Positions 12,601 through 23,800 of a stretch of DNA of 64,000 nt are shown piece after piece (positions within the stretch are counted from its first letter, which is position 1; the number at the start of each line of letters is the position of its first letter). The stretch lies in NCBI GenBank assembly GCA_949316495.1, contig OX439008.1:15767532-15831531 (forward strand), read 5' to 3'. The DNA is from Amphiduros pacificus. Lineage: Eukaryota > Annelida > Polychaeta > Phyllodocida > Hesionidae. The position numbers were made by a program, and so were the translations under genes. Under the pieces are notes generated by a model. It did not search any database. It had not been told where the DNA came from and saw only the letters and a program-made list of their open reading frames with translations.

Positions 12601-13942
12601 GTGGTTCTAAGTGCTGTCATTGTACATAGCATTTTCTGTGCATGTTTGGGTGAAAACTTATGCAGACCATCAATTCTCTCCAAGATAGGTTATCCAATTT
12701 ATCATTAATAAAATGGTAATTTCAAGAATTTTTTTTAAAATATATTTGTTTCAACATTGAAAAATTATGTATTGCAAGCATGTCAAGATAAAGGTGTAAA
12801 CTAAACCAGTTGAAAGCACATGAACTTCACCAAATAAAGTCAACTGCTACTGCATGACTAAATTGTGCAACACATAACATATATGCATGATCAAAGAATG
12901 CCACGCAACAGCTGTGCATGACCAAATGTCAAGCAATGGCAATGCATGACCATATTTGATCACATTTGTGCATGTTCAAATAGATGTTTGGCAAACTGGT
13001 AACCTGGGGAACATGCTTTTTGCCATCGGGGTCTTGTCTTAATATTTAATAGTACAGTGCTGAAAAAGGCAGGCCTTGACATAAACAGAAAAATGTTGGT
13101 TGACCAGTTGGGCCAGAATTGTCCCAATCAAATATTGATCGTGATATGACATCAATCAATGATTAGAATAATAAAATCAAGATAGTTTGGGCCACTAAAA
13201 GACCAAAAATATGGTTGCCCAACTAGGCCACTACAACAGAGCATTCACTGGCCCAAACAGAGGATCTGGTGGCCCCGGGCCACCGGGCCAGTGCGTATGT
13301 AAAGCCTGTAATGGCCTAACTTAATTATTTGTTTATATTCAGTCAGGCTTCAACACACAATTTATGTTTTCTTAATTTTGCTCATTAGATGGTCAAATAA
13401 TCTTCATCAGAAAATTAAGCCTTGCTTTCTTTGTGATTCACAGCGAAGGAAAGGAACATATTAAACAATTAATGAAATTAAATTGTCAGCAATCAGCAGC
13501 AATTAATTATGTTGTTTAATCAAGGGGACTTAAATCTTTTGACACAGATTAATCAGGTCTAGCTCTTAAGCCAGTTTTCTTACTTTTTCTATGTAAAGCT
13601 ATTCAGTTTGCAAGTGAGGGTTGACAGTTTGCATCCTTTATGATCACAATATAGTCCATGATAAACATGATAAAACAAAAAGAAGAGGCCAAACACTTTG
13701 AAATATATGTGTTCCACCAACTGTCTACCAAAAGCCCATAAAATAGAAAATTTTGGTTTTGCTTTGAATCAGAGAATTTGTGTGCAAGGACAAACAAAAT
13801 AAAGAGAGCCAAAGGGACAAATCAAAATGCATGATTAAAGTGAGAAATAAAATTGAAAAAGGGCTGTACAGGTATGTATCTAAAGGTTTGAATTCACTCA
13901 CCTTTCCATGTTTGGAACTTGTTGCCAATTCATGGTTGCCAT
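1..13942 (-). CDS. AFF4: AF4/FMR2 family protein, N-terminal ~722 residues (3' end beyond window)
   Basis: Family role: AFF proteins are disordered nuclear scaffolds that recruit P-TEFb and ELL to RNA polymerase II in the super elongation complex. Seen here: ten coding exons on the minus strand, at 13942-13902, 10758-10632, 9986-9123, 3331-3293, 2727-2638, 2083-2053, 1772-1715, 1524-1417, 1068-873 and 614 to the left edge. All have GT-AG borders and the phases match at every junction. The order of blocks follows vertebrate AFF1/AFF4: N-terminal homology region, basic Ser/Arg/Lys block, ALF block (LVEKIIK, PLTAIQTP, LLKDDLDVSSDSEDE), serine-rich block, then SWSLSKWLP and an acidic stretch. The start is the ATG at 13942 (MATMNWQQVPNME); it follows a same-frame stop in the same exon. 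The C-terminal homology domain lies outside the window. Invertebrates usually keep one AFF gene, so the symbol stands for the AFF1-4 pro-orthologue rather than AFF4 specifically. Confidence 0.93.
873..1068 (-). other. AFF exon 9: serine-rich transactivation block
   Basis: A 196-base exon (one base finishes an Arg codon, then 65 codons) encoding SPKKSLSSEKADSVDK, then a pure Ser/Gly/Glu/Asp run of the type SSSGSESSSGSDSDSSSSDN, then EEEQQAKQETEPP. The same pattern marks the pSer transactivation domain of AFF1 and AFF4 and has many casein kinase 2 type sites. The donor is CCCAAG/GTATCT; the acceptor lies after TTGTATCC. Confidence 0.92.
1417..3331 (-). other. AFF exons 4-8: ALF homology block
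   Basis: Five short exons (3331-3293, 2727-2638, 2083-2053, 1772-1715, 1524-1417) give in order LVEKIIK, EMDFDEIPLTAIQTP, EEAPRFPLL, EEATKQLFSK, KEKESTNSQDKNRSKP and VVQLLKDDLDVSSDSEDE. Vertebrate AFF1/4 read LVEEILKEMTHSWPPPLTAI, then EPSKFPF and MLKDDLKLSSSEDSD at the same places. This is the AF4-LAF4-FMR2 (ALF) homology region. Small exons separated by 0.1-0.5 kb introns are the norm here, unlike the 5.8 kb intron upstream. Confidence 0.93.
2303..2612. repeat. Two-copy ~140 bp direct duplication in AFF intron
   Basis: About 140 bases starting at TTCAAACATTAAGCTGGCCC (2304-2446) recur at about 2463-2606 with a handful of changes, including the shared GGCTAAGGGCAGGCAACATT near the 3' end. 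The spacing is about 160 bases. The second copy ends just below the acceptor-to-donor exon at 2638. Confidence 0.9.
3955..4290. repeat. Dispersed repeat, copy 1 (paired with 32950-33290)
   Basis: About 330 bases related to a second copy near 32950-33290. Shared landmarks in the same order: GCTGCTACCTGGTGTGTTAAAAT, a CAGTTTAT block, ATTC-CAAAACTGA, ATTTGTTGC, AATGTATTCCCTT, CAGAA, AGCTG-CATGTCTA and ATGACACAAGT. Both copies lie in introns. The element type is unknown: no coding frame and no clear terminal repeats. Confidence 0.75.
4911..5870. repeat. Minisatellite A (~30 bp unit), AFF intron
   Basis: More than 20 copies of a ~30-base unit of the type CCCTTACTCCACCTTACATTGCAG-TATGAG. It changes after about 5210 to CCCTTACTCCACCTCAGACT-GCACTGTGTG and becomes degenerate after 5530. 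On the minus strand, which is the AFF transcript, each unit of the first family carries a donor-like AAT/GTAAGG. The open frames across it are a repeat artefact. Confidence 0.95.
5876..6350. repeat. Minisatellite B (29 bp unit), AFF intron
   Basis: About 14 nearly identical copies of the 29-base unit GGCCTTATTCTATCTGACAT-GCAGGGAGT. It directly continues minisatellite A and the unit is recognisably related (CCTTA-TC-A-CT ... TGCA), so the two look like one array with a homogenised right half. Confidence 0.95.
7640..7745 (-). mobile_element. tRNA-derived SINE head, fragment
   Basis: Read on the minus strand it has the classic tRNA-related SINE head: CACTCGCCTCATG, then TAGAGGTCTGAGG and a B-box-like GGTTTGAGTCC. 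The A box is decayed. No intact tail was found. It lies in the large AFF intron. Confidence 0.55.
9123..9986 (-). other. AFF exon 3: long basic, Ser-rich disordered exon
   Basis: An 864-base, 288-codon exon, phase 0 at both ends. After IERVLGAFDDISSFI it is low complexity: charged runs (RDRDKEKE), RS-like stretches, long serine runs and a KSPLKS block. It ends in HLRINVPEK, followed directly by the exon at 3331. This corresponds to the ELL/AF9-binding linker region of AFF proteins, which are disordered and poorly conserved there. The donor is GAAAAG/GTAAGA. Confidence 0.9.
10200..10500. repeat. Two-copy ~125 bp duplication ending in a GGACGGACG tail
   Basis: Two diverged copies (about 10215-10340 and 10341-10475) share AACCAATCAC, AGATCAG/GATTGGG then AAAGGTCC, GTGTGCAATATCTA, GGCTGTATTATGCACACAAG. 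The second is followed by CGGATGGACGGACGCACACA, a tail type common in molluscan interspersed repeats. It sits in the AFF intron just below exon 10632-10758. Confidence 0.65.
10632..10758 (-). other. AFF exon 2: N-terminal homology region
   Basis: This 127-base exon begins with one base that completes an Arg codon from the ATG exon (13902). It encodes NADRNLLREQEKARRAQ and ends LFGAPVK. It matches the conserved start of vertebrate AFF proteins (DRN-LR--E--RR ... LFGEPYK), the surface that binds the CDK9-cyclin T part of P-TEFb. The donor AAG/GTTTGT is weaker than consensus but keeps phase 0 into the next exon, which continues ITRNNEQIERVLG in place of the vertebrate SSRIQ-MLGNY. Confidence 0.92.
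11350..11503. repeat. Two-copy ~79 bp tandem duplication
   Basis: The segment from AATCAATTAAGTTCTAATAA through GCATTTTTGTGCCATGTAAT to AAATGCTG (11354-11420) is repeated at 11433-11499 with one or two changes. It lies in an AFF intron and looks recent. Confidence 0.9.
13069..13310. mobile_element. MITE-like element with ~13 bp inverted ends
   Basis: The ends CAGGCCTTGACATA (left) and TATGTAAAGCCTG (right) are imperfect inverted repeats about 240 bases apart. The interior holds GGGCCA-rich, partly palindromic sequence. CAGG(G)-type ends are common on hAT-related MITEs, but no clear 8-base target duplication is seen, so the superfamily is uncertain. Confidence 0.5.
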
Positions 13943-15277
13943 TCCATTCTACATTGTAAAGTTCTGGACATAATCCTGATAAAATAAGCACAAGAAAAAA
14001 AACTATGAATGGTGTGAATTGTATAATTAAAGCATGTAAATAAGGCTATCATAAAAACAATTCAATATGTTTTAGTGTTGTTTTGCTAACTATTTCTTAT
14101 GTTATAGTTCAGTTTTACACCCAAGCTTTTCATGGTTTAGTTGACAACACCTTTGATTGATAATATCAATATTAATATTCAAAACCATACATCATTTTCT
14201 TTTTCATTTCCTATGCTTTTGTTTCACTCAATGAATATGAATCTGTAGAAAATACATGGCTGATATTTCACAAACTTTATCATTCTGCCATGAAATATAA
14301 TCTAAATATGATAACTTAGTCATATATGATATAAGTGTTTTCATAATCCAATCCAATTAGCCAGAATATATAGTCTGCGCTGCATTTATAATCTTATCAA
14401 AAATACAATGAACTATACATATGTTTTTTTTTTTATCATATAAACGATGAAATGTATCATATTGTAATTAATATCTCAACATTTAATGGAAAAAAACCTC
14501 ATGAATTTCTTTTTAACTTTGGAAATATTTGATGCATGCAAAATGAGGTGTTTAATCCAAAAGGTGCATTTGAGATAACACTGTCACTTGTTACAAACAT
14601 TCAATATACTACTGTCTGAAATCTACTTGGCATAATTAAATGATCTGCTTCAAATGAAAGTTTTCCTGTTGCAACAATTCCTGTGTTCTCTTGTCTGTTT
14701 TGCAGTGTTTCTGACAAAATGGCTGCCAAACTACAAGAAATGTGATACTTTGCTTGTCTGACTAAACAATGTTTAGCTCAAAACACAGGTGTGACTTCCA
14801 TCTTCAAAAATCATGGAATTATAGCGTTATGTAGCATAGGATCAGGCAATAGGAAATCTTGAGGGACCATCTCAAATCTGACACTGACAGATGACAGCTG
14901 AAGATGGGTGCACTTTTTGTACTTCAGATTTTTAAACCTGTACGTGCTCTTCTGTAGATAAACACACACCAAAGGCATGCCACTTGTTGTTGTATATTTT
15001 GTCATTATTTCGTGTACAATACTTTAAATAACAGTAACTACATCACAACAAGATCACACATTTGTTTATTATTGGTACAATCGTAATGAGTATTACAGTA
15101 TTTTGATGCAATACACATCATCTGTCATGTCAAAAAAGAAACAGAGGCAGCTAACAGAGATGGCCATGCATATGGCTTCCATATTTGAAATCCGACTGTT
15201 CATTTTGGCATCTTGACAAGCTGATGACAGAGCTTTCATGGTACACAATGTAAGGACCAGGTTGTATAAAGACTCAC

Positions 15278-15560
15278 CTCCAATGTCTATCCATATCGAA
15301 TCATGATGTCTTCCCAAATTAGGAGCAAATCGTCAAAAGAAACACGCAGATTTCTGTTGTCCTAAGACTTCAAACTGGCAAAAGCAGTCTTCAGTCACTG
15401 TCCATTTCACATCCTTGTTTTTGTTATCTGCGCAGTTATTTTCCAATATCTTGACCACTAATTCGTACAATAGACTCTCCTAAACATATCCAATGACAAT
15501 ATTTATCGTGAAACACAAAATTAGTTGAAATTTACAGGAAAATTCAAGACGTTCCACCAC
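15278..15560 (-). other. Probable 5' non-coding exon of the AFF gene
   Basis: A good donor on the minus strand (GGAG/GTGAGTC, exon end at 15278) lies 1.3 kb upstream of the ATG exon, whose acceptor is at 13975. The region upstream has no long open frame in phase with the gene, as expected for a 5' UTR exon. The upper limit is a guess, since no transcript start can be seen. The intron between (13976-15277) is AT-rich and holds nothing else I recognise. Confidence 0.45.
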
Positions 15561-15794
15561 CAGAAATACCCAAAATAACCCTATGTACAAAAAATGAGTT
15601 CCAGTAAATTCATCCGCCACAGGAAGTGAGTGATTTCTTGTTAAAAATCGATTATCATCCTTAGATCAATTCATTCTCCAAACGACAGTTAAAATTGTCA
15701 TAACAGGAATATAAAACATCACATTAACAATAATGAATATATTTTTTTGTCAAAAAACACACCAAGCGGACGAAGCAACCATTTGGTGGTAAAT

Positions 15795-15820
15795 TGGTGT
15801 ACGTCACGAAACCACGTGAC
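15795..15820. promoter_or_regulatory. TACGTCAC and CACGTG motifs upstream of AFF
   Basis: A CRE-like TACGTCAC (15800-15807) is followed six bases later by the E-box CACGTG (15813-15818, in the context CCACGTGAC), about 0.5 kb above the inferred AFF 5' exon. CREB/ATF and bHLH-Zip (USF, MITF/TFEB) factors bind these classes. Promoter use is inferred from position only. Confidence 0.35.
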
Positions 15821-15979
15821 CTAATCATTAAAACTAGGCCACTGACCCAGATTCGCTTGGATCACTTCGATCCGTGCATGTCAGAATTGGCGGGAAATAT
15901 AAGCGGATTATGTTGTGATTACAGTCTGAGAGATGCCACTCTTCCTAGTAAAATAAATAACTTATGCAGGTTTTCATGA

Positions 15980-18900
15980 TGGTACCATATACAGTGGGAT
16001 AAGTCCTCCTGTGTCTGCTAGACAGTGAATTGGGTGTTAAATATACATTTATGGTGGATGTTTAGTGCATAAAGTAGGCAGCTTTTTATTTTCTTTATTT
16101 GTGTTCGTGTCATTTTTTTTGGTTGTGTTTAATGGTGGGTCATATATAAATGTAAGAGATATTGTGCCATTTTTAGCTGTGCCAGTACTGTCAGCATTGC
16201 GGACATATTAAGGAGTAAGATTTTCTGTCAAACTCAATCTTCTCTTTGGAAATTACTGAATGGACTTCTTGGCTATTAACAAGTAAGATGAAGCATTGAC
16301 AGGAGGTGGAGCCTAACTATTTTTCATGACGAATAGATATTTTTTTTGTAATTTATGATTGAATCAAGAAAAGCTGGTGCTCCATGTGTAACACGGATGG
16401 AAAAAATTAAGCAAACGAAGCAGAAAATACAGAAACAAAATTAAATATTTAAACAAAAACAAAAATATATATATATAAATAAGAAATTTCAACTTACAAA
16501 ACAAATAATTCACTCATTGATTGGCAACTTTATCAAGTTGAACTTTCTGAACTTTCATCAATGATGCCATCTCCCTGTGATGTCATCACAACATAATGTC
16601 ATCACTGTTTTTTCTTTCTTTGCAGATCATAACAATGTACAAATTCAAAACAGTGGAGTCAATTGTTCAAACCATATTGACCATAGAATAAACCCAATAT
16701 ATTGCCTCTCACAAGCTATTAAACTTGGAACATCTGGTGCTTCCATTTAGAAATATTGTCTCAATTTCTGAGGGGGGTGATGGAGTCAATTGCCAGAGTG
16801 AATAACTTTATTTTTGCCACATTGAGATAAATTCTGTTTTTTTCCTCACAAATTATTTTTTCTGATGTCAATTAAGTCAACAATAATGAAATAACCATGG
16901 TATATGAGTAAAAATACGGAGTTCCACTTCTTTGTTTTAGATCATGACTTCTTATCCAAGAAATATGCAGGACAACAGATTGAAATTGATATCAAAATAT
17001 ATCTTTATTTGACAAAATATATGCAATACAATATTTTGGTCCAGGAATCAGAGAAAGGGAAAATATGCGAGCTTACTCTGTGATATCATAATATAAATAA
17101 TAAAGCAAAACTGCCTGCCAGGGAATCTTGACCCCATTGATATCACCACGGAGCATAGCGTGATTATATAAAGGGTAAAATTTTACCTTCTAATGCATGG
17201 TAATGAAAGGCAAAAAAACAATGTTTGCACTTACATGGAAAAAATTTTAGGGTAGGTTGGCAGAATTATATTATATATTATATAAATTTATATTAGTTTT
17301 TATTTGTAATTTTTAAACAAGGAAATTGTTATCAGGTCAAACCATACTCAAATGCATGGAATTTCTTGTGACTTAATTGATGTTGTTTTATTGAACATCT
17401 GAAAATTTTGGTCAATAAAACAATATTTTGAAAGTTGCATAGAATATTCTCAGTAGGGGGCTTGAGTTTATGTTGGGAGGGAAAGTGCAAACATAATTTT
17501 TAATTTTTTCCTAATTTGAAAGAATTTATACTTTCTAATGCTATTCTAGTAATATGAAGACATCTTATATAATTTATTGGAGATCCCAATTTTTACTTAT
17601 TTGAATGATTGACCTAACATTTTAAAAAGAAATATTTAGGGTAATTCAATGTTAATCTATCATATTTAGGGTAATTCAATGTTAATCTATCATATATCTC
17701 TATTATAATAACATTTAATTAACCTTCTTATCCTTCCATACAAATAAAGACCAATAAAAATATACAATTAAATTAAATTAAATAACTAATCCCACACTAT
17801 GACCATAGTTATCAGAGTGGAGTGTCAGCATATCTTATAGAGATGCAGAAATGGATATTATTCTTGATTATTCATATCTGTAAGATGACTGTCACATCCT
17901 GCAGCATTAACACTATAATAAGTATAAACAATGGAGAAATATTATGGAAAGAAATTGAATCCTCTTTATCTTGAATTATTTCTCTATAAGTTCTTCTCCA
18001 GACATCCAAGTTGTTCCCCAAAGTCAACGAGAAAAAAACATAATGTTCCCAGTAAAATACCTTTACCTAAAATTTTACCTTACAAATATTTTTTCGTGCA
18101 TAAAACATCAACAAGAGTATGCTGTTAATACACTGGAATGTTTCTACATATATTTCTGGACTCAAAAAACAAATACTTTTATTTTATCAACCAGTTAACT
18201 AGTTTACACGACATTTACATGTATCTCAAATATAAGTTTTGTTCCTTCTGTATACTGTAAGAATCCTTTTTGTATATTTTCTTCAACTTTTCCCTCAATA
18301 TCATCTCATTTAACCAAATTGACCAGACCGAATAATTGCCAATACAAGTAAACCTGGACAACACTCCCATGTCTAAGTTTCCATAAATATACTCAGTATC
18401 TTCAATTATTGCTATTTACAAAATATCTCACCATAAATAAATAATTACATTCTATTTACACCAAAATCTATCTCTTTAAATTTGCATATTAAAACATTTG
18501 GCCCCTTTGGTCTATCAAAAGCTGCAGCTTTTACTGTTGCTGTCAAATGTGGAACACAACTTACTTATATTGTTTTCCAGTTTGAATTAAATCTCAATCA
18601 CCAACACCATGAAATGCTTGGTATTTACATATATACAAGATGAAGAAAACAATGCTTGCCATATTGAAACATTGTGTTAGCAAATCTCAATTCTTATTCT
18701 CCCAATCTTAAAGTATAAATTTGTTAAATCGGTTAAAAAAAATACAGCAAAATATAAGATGCAACAAAAATAATTTGGAGAATAAATGACATTATCTATC
18801 AGGATCAGTGAATCACTGATCTTGTTAACATTAACAAAAAATGGATTTCGTTTGTCCACCAGAGATCACACAAATAATGTTTAATTTTGAGTTTGTATCT

Positions 18901-20582
18901 TTTTGTTACTTTTGTACGCTAATGAAACACTAATGAAAAATGATAGTTTTCAAGAGAGGACTTGTTAATTTAAATTCTACTTACCAACATATAAAACACA
19001 TTCATTATATTAAGAAGCTTTTGCATTATTGGAGTTATGTTGCTATTATTGTCCTTATGTACTTAACTAAAATAATAATTCTTATATATAACTATAAATA
19101 TGTCTCCCACTTAATTAAAATGTTTGTGTGCCCCAATAACCTTCACATAGACTAGGTACCAATAGTGAAACAACCAGGGTCTCCTCTTGAGTGTTAGTTA
19201 CACTGCATAGGCTCCGAGTGTTCACAGGATACAAGTGGAGCAGCCAACATAACAAATCAAATCAAATCAAATATTATAGCTTATCCTTGAAAGATTTTTG
19301 AAGATCGGTAGCTATGCTTCAACACCATAAGGTCTTCTTCAATTGAAATAGGAATTTTTCCCTTCTGGTGTTTGACTAATGGTACCACTATCTTAGCATT
19401 TACTTCCCTTTAATTGGTATTTTACATCTATTTCAAAATATACATTTCAAACATATCAATATATTTAATTACACTTTTATCATGCTTGACTGGACAACAG
19501 ATAATTAGAACACAGTCAGAAATATCTACTCAGACTTATAATACTTAGATTAAAAACACCATTAAATCAAGTCACATTGTATCTGCACCCTGGGTTTACT
19601 CAAATGAGGCATAATCTTTAAACCCTAGTTCATAACTATATCTTAAAAGTCTGTTTGTAAGACAATCAGCCTCTTAATTCATAACTTTGCCGAGGTTATC
19701 AAAACAGATCATGATGAATATGTTTTCATGTGATCTCAATATGAGAGTAATATATCAACTCATTCAACATGACAATCATTGTGCCTCTTTAAAGACCAGA
19801 CCCACAAGAAATCTGAATATATTTGCCATATCACAGTCAACAATTCAGAGCAATAACTTTCCTCTTAAACATGTTTCGCAAACGTTATTGATCAATCAGT
19901 GAAAAGAAAATCTTATAATAAATCTACTTCCAGATAAGAGGTAAATATGAGAAATTAATATCTGCCTGTTTAATGATATAGAAATAATTCACTTTTAAAA
20001 TATAGGAGTTTAAAAATGAAAGGATTAAAAATTTCAGCTTTAAAGTTATCCAAGGTTAAAGTTTTTTGGATGGAACCTACCTTTTTAACATTTTCATTAA
20101 TTTCCAAACCAAAGCCGCTACATACTGAAATGTTTACCTTGTTGTATAAGGGTGTGACAAAAAAATTGCACGGATGAAGGATATGTCACTCTAGTTTGAG
20201 CAATTTCAAATTTCTTCATTCCCCAAAATTAATAAAAATATTTGTCAAGTAATCTAGATTTGAAAAAAATAATAATAATACCTTACCATCTACAATATTC
20301 ATCTTGAAAAAACTTAATATTTTCAATCATTTAAATGACATTATAATCTATTATTCTTAATTACCAGAAATACTCTATTATGCCATTGAAAAACACCTAT
20401 AGTGATCTAAAATATTGATCTTTTTAACTAACAGAAGAGTTCATGGTTGTCTAAAACATTGATAGTTTTAACAAACACAAGTTCTCATATTTGTCTAGAT
20501 ATTTGAGCAACGTAAAAGCCTTAAAAGCATGACCTGCATTTACATAGTGAGGCTTGTACGTCAGTGCAGACATCTCGATTTT
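15980..20582. other. Intergenic DNA between AFF and the transporter
   Basis: About 4.6 kb of AT-rich DNA with only short chance open frames. It should contain the 3' UTR of the transporter (minus strand, below 20616), but no polyadenylation site stands out among many TTTATT candidates. A 30-base perfect tandem duplication lies at about 17638-17694 (unit AGGGTAATTCAATGTTAATC plus ten more bases). No RNA gene or transposon was recognised. Confidence 0.6.
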
Positions 20583-20615
20583 ATGTGTGTGTGTGTGTGC
20601 ATGTGTGTGTGTGTG
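20583..20615. repeat. (TG)n microsatellite directly after a stop codon
   Basis: An interrupted TG run on the plus strand, so (CA)n in the transporter mRNA, begins within a base of the TAA stop at 20616-20618. It is therefore the first element of the 3' UTR. Confidence 0.9.
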
Positions 20616-20814
20616 TTAGTGGGGGCCTGTTATATTATTAACTGGCTGTGTGACAGGGGTAACAGTGTTGCGTAGCATCATCTGCACTAGCTGACTAGCT
20701 GTATCATTGATGTTACTGCTTGTTAGATTCATGACTATCTCGCTCTCCACTGCAGCTACTCCTGTGTGGGTCTCCCTTAAGCGTACCATTGTGTCCCATG
20801 TACCCACTATAGTA
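20616..20814 (-). other. Transporter last exon: final helix and glycosylatable C-tail
   Basis: Starts with one base that completes Gly, then TIVGTWDTMVRLRETH, the end of helix 11. A tail of about 50 residues follows with three N-glycosylation sequons: NLT (461), NDT (468) and NIT (492). With 11 helices and a cytosolic N-terminus the tail would face the lumen or outside, which fits the sequons. The last residues are NNITGPH. Confidence 0.88.
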
Positions 20815-23800
20815 CTGAAATATGGAAAGAAAATAGACGTAAAATAATGTTTCACTTAAAATAGACTATTATATAGTACTGACATATAGACAGAAAATAT
20901 ATATTAAAGTAATGTATTACTTCAAATTGATAATTACATAGTACTGAAATATAGACAGAAAATATAGAGAGAATAGTTTGATTCTTACCCTATCACACCC
21001 ATGACGATGAGGAAAACATCAAGAAAGACTTGTGACTTGGTTAATGAACTGTAACAAGCAAAGAAACCAGTATAACCATTATTAACAACAGTGAGGCATT
21101 TCTCTATAAAAACACATCATCTCTATCATAAGTGGAAGATAGTAAAACACAAGCCAATGAGCAGTCCCAGATTAACCCATGGACTGATGTACGGCATCCT
21201 ACCCCACCTTTCTGTCCAAATCCACTGTGAAAATATCAGTTCATAAACAATTGACGGAAGGGACATTAAAAAAGATCTCATAATGATGTTTGTTATTAAT
21301 GGTGGTTTGGTATATTTACAAATTGTATTAAATATATTGTTTCCCCAGTCTGGGCCAAATACTTTTTAGGCTACTAGACAGTGGGGCTAGTAAGTGGAGA
21401 CTTACACTAGCCCGAATTAAAATGTACTAGCCCGAACCGTATTTCGCGTACTTTTTTTTTGTCACATACTGGCATGCCTCTAATGGGGGAGGATGGAATT
21501 GCTGTACATGGGAAGGGCAATTCATATTTCATAAGATTAATCAAATAACAAAAGGATATTTTTATCAATACTTGAAAAATCATGATTAGGTACTAGACAG
21601 TCAAGCTAGCATCAGGGGAAGGTGTACTAGCACGACAGCGTTTCTACTATTCTGGGACCATGTGGAAGTGCTAAAATCCCAGACTAGATAACTTACCCCT
21701 TAAATATTTTTAAATGAAACAAGCCAGGCATGATGAAAGCCAGCAGAGTACAGCACGTCGACCCTATGAGGGCCATCAGATTGGCAAAGTTGGGAACTGC
21801 CAGCACTACCAGGCCAGTCACAAACACCATCACAAACCGTAGGCAATTCTGAAATCAAAAGATAAATCACTCAATCAACAGGTGATAGCAATATAATGGT
21901 GAATTTCATAGCCGACTCATTTCTGACCATGTTTCCTTTGTGATTAATAATTTGCAACTCACCCCTTTCCATATATTTTCATCTGGTTTGGGCACAAAAG
22001 TTTTCTCCAGTAACTGTACAACTGGAAACATCATCACTAGAAACCAAATAATAAAATGTATGAATACACATTTTAATAGTCTATATAATCTTTTGGTCTG
22101 CATTCTCCAGGCTTTACCATTTTATTCTCAATATTTAACCAAGTCACTCCAATTACAACCATCAAACATTCATTATATAACCATGTTATTCCAATCATAA
22201 CCATCAAACGTTCATTATGTAACCATGTTACTCCAATTACAACCATCAAACATTCATTATATAACCACTTTACTCCAATCATAACCATCAAACGTTCATT
22301 ATATAACCATGTTACTCCAATCATAACCATCAAACATTCATTATATAACCATGTTACTCCAATCATAACCATCAAATGTTCATTATATAACCATGTTACT
22401 CCAATCATAACCATCAAACATTCATTATATAACCATGTTACTCCAATCATAACCATCAAAAATTCATTATATAACCATGTTACTCCAATCATAACCATCA
22501 AACATTCATTATATAACCATGTTACTCCAATCATAACCATCAAACATACATTATATAACCATGTTACTCCAATCATAACCATCAAACATTCATTATATAA
22601 CCATGTTACTCCAATCATAACCATCAAACGTTCATTATATAACCATGTTACTCCAATCATAACCATCAAACATACATTATATAACCATGTTACTCCAATC
22701 ATAACCATCAAACATTCATTATATAACCATGTTACTCCAATCATAACCATCAAACATACATTATATAACCATGTTACTCCAATCATAACCATCAAACATA
22801 CATTATATAACCATGTTACTCCAATCATAACCATCAAACATTCATTATATAACCATGTTACTCCAATCATAACCATCAACCATACATTATATAACCATGT
22901 TACTCCAATCATAACCATCAAACATTCATTATATAACCATGTTACTCCAATCATAACCATCAAACATTCATTATATAACCATGTTACTCCAATCATAACC
23001 ATCAAACATACATTATATAACCATGTTACTCCAATCATAACCATCAAACATTCATTATATAACCATTTTACTCCAATCATAACCATCAAACGTTCATTAT
23101 ATAACCATGTTACTCCAATCATAACCATCAAACATGCATTATATAACCATGTTACTCCAATCATAACCATCAAACATTCATTATATAACCATTTTACTCC
23201 AATCATAACCATCAAACGTTCATTATATAACCATGTTACTCCAATCATAACCATCAAACATGCATTATATAACCATGTTACTCCAATCATAACCATCAAA
23301 CATTCATTATATAACCATGTTACTCCAATCATAACCATCAAACATACATTATATAACCATGTTACTCCAATCATAACCATCAAACGTTCATTATATAACC
23401 ATTTTACTCAAATCATAACCATCAAACGTTCATTATATAACCATGTTACTGCAATCTTGACCATCAAATGTTCATTATATAACCATTTTACTCAAATCAT
23501 AAACATCTTACTCTCAATATATAACCATGTTAATTAAAATCATAATTATCCTTCTCTTAATACCTGGATAAGTGAAGAAAAGTGCCAGACATAGGCAGGA
23601 CTTGACAACCATAGCAAAATCTAATCCAAATCCTGAAAAATAAAACCAGACATCAGTTTACTGTATTCATTTCAGAAGTAAATACTCTTTTTTCAGGTGG
23701 GACAGGTTTTTGCTGTAAAAAAAATGAATGTTTTCATTGATGACCTTTTATATCAAGGTACAGGCTAAATATTGGGAAGATTGACCATCAAAATTCTTTC

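Noticed and set aside
22073-23383. 436-codon minus-strand open frame of 14-residue repeats
   Set aside because: It is the 42-base minisatellite read through; 42 is a multiple of three so no stop arises. It lies inside a transporter intron whose flanking exons join in phase without it.
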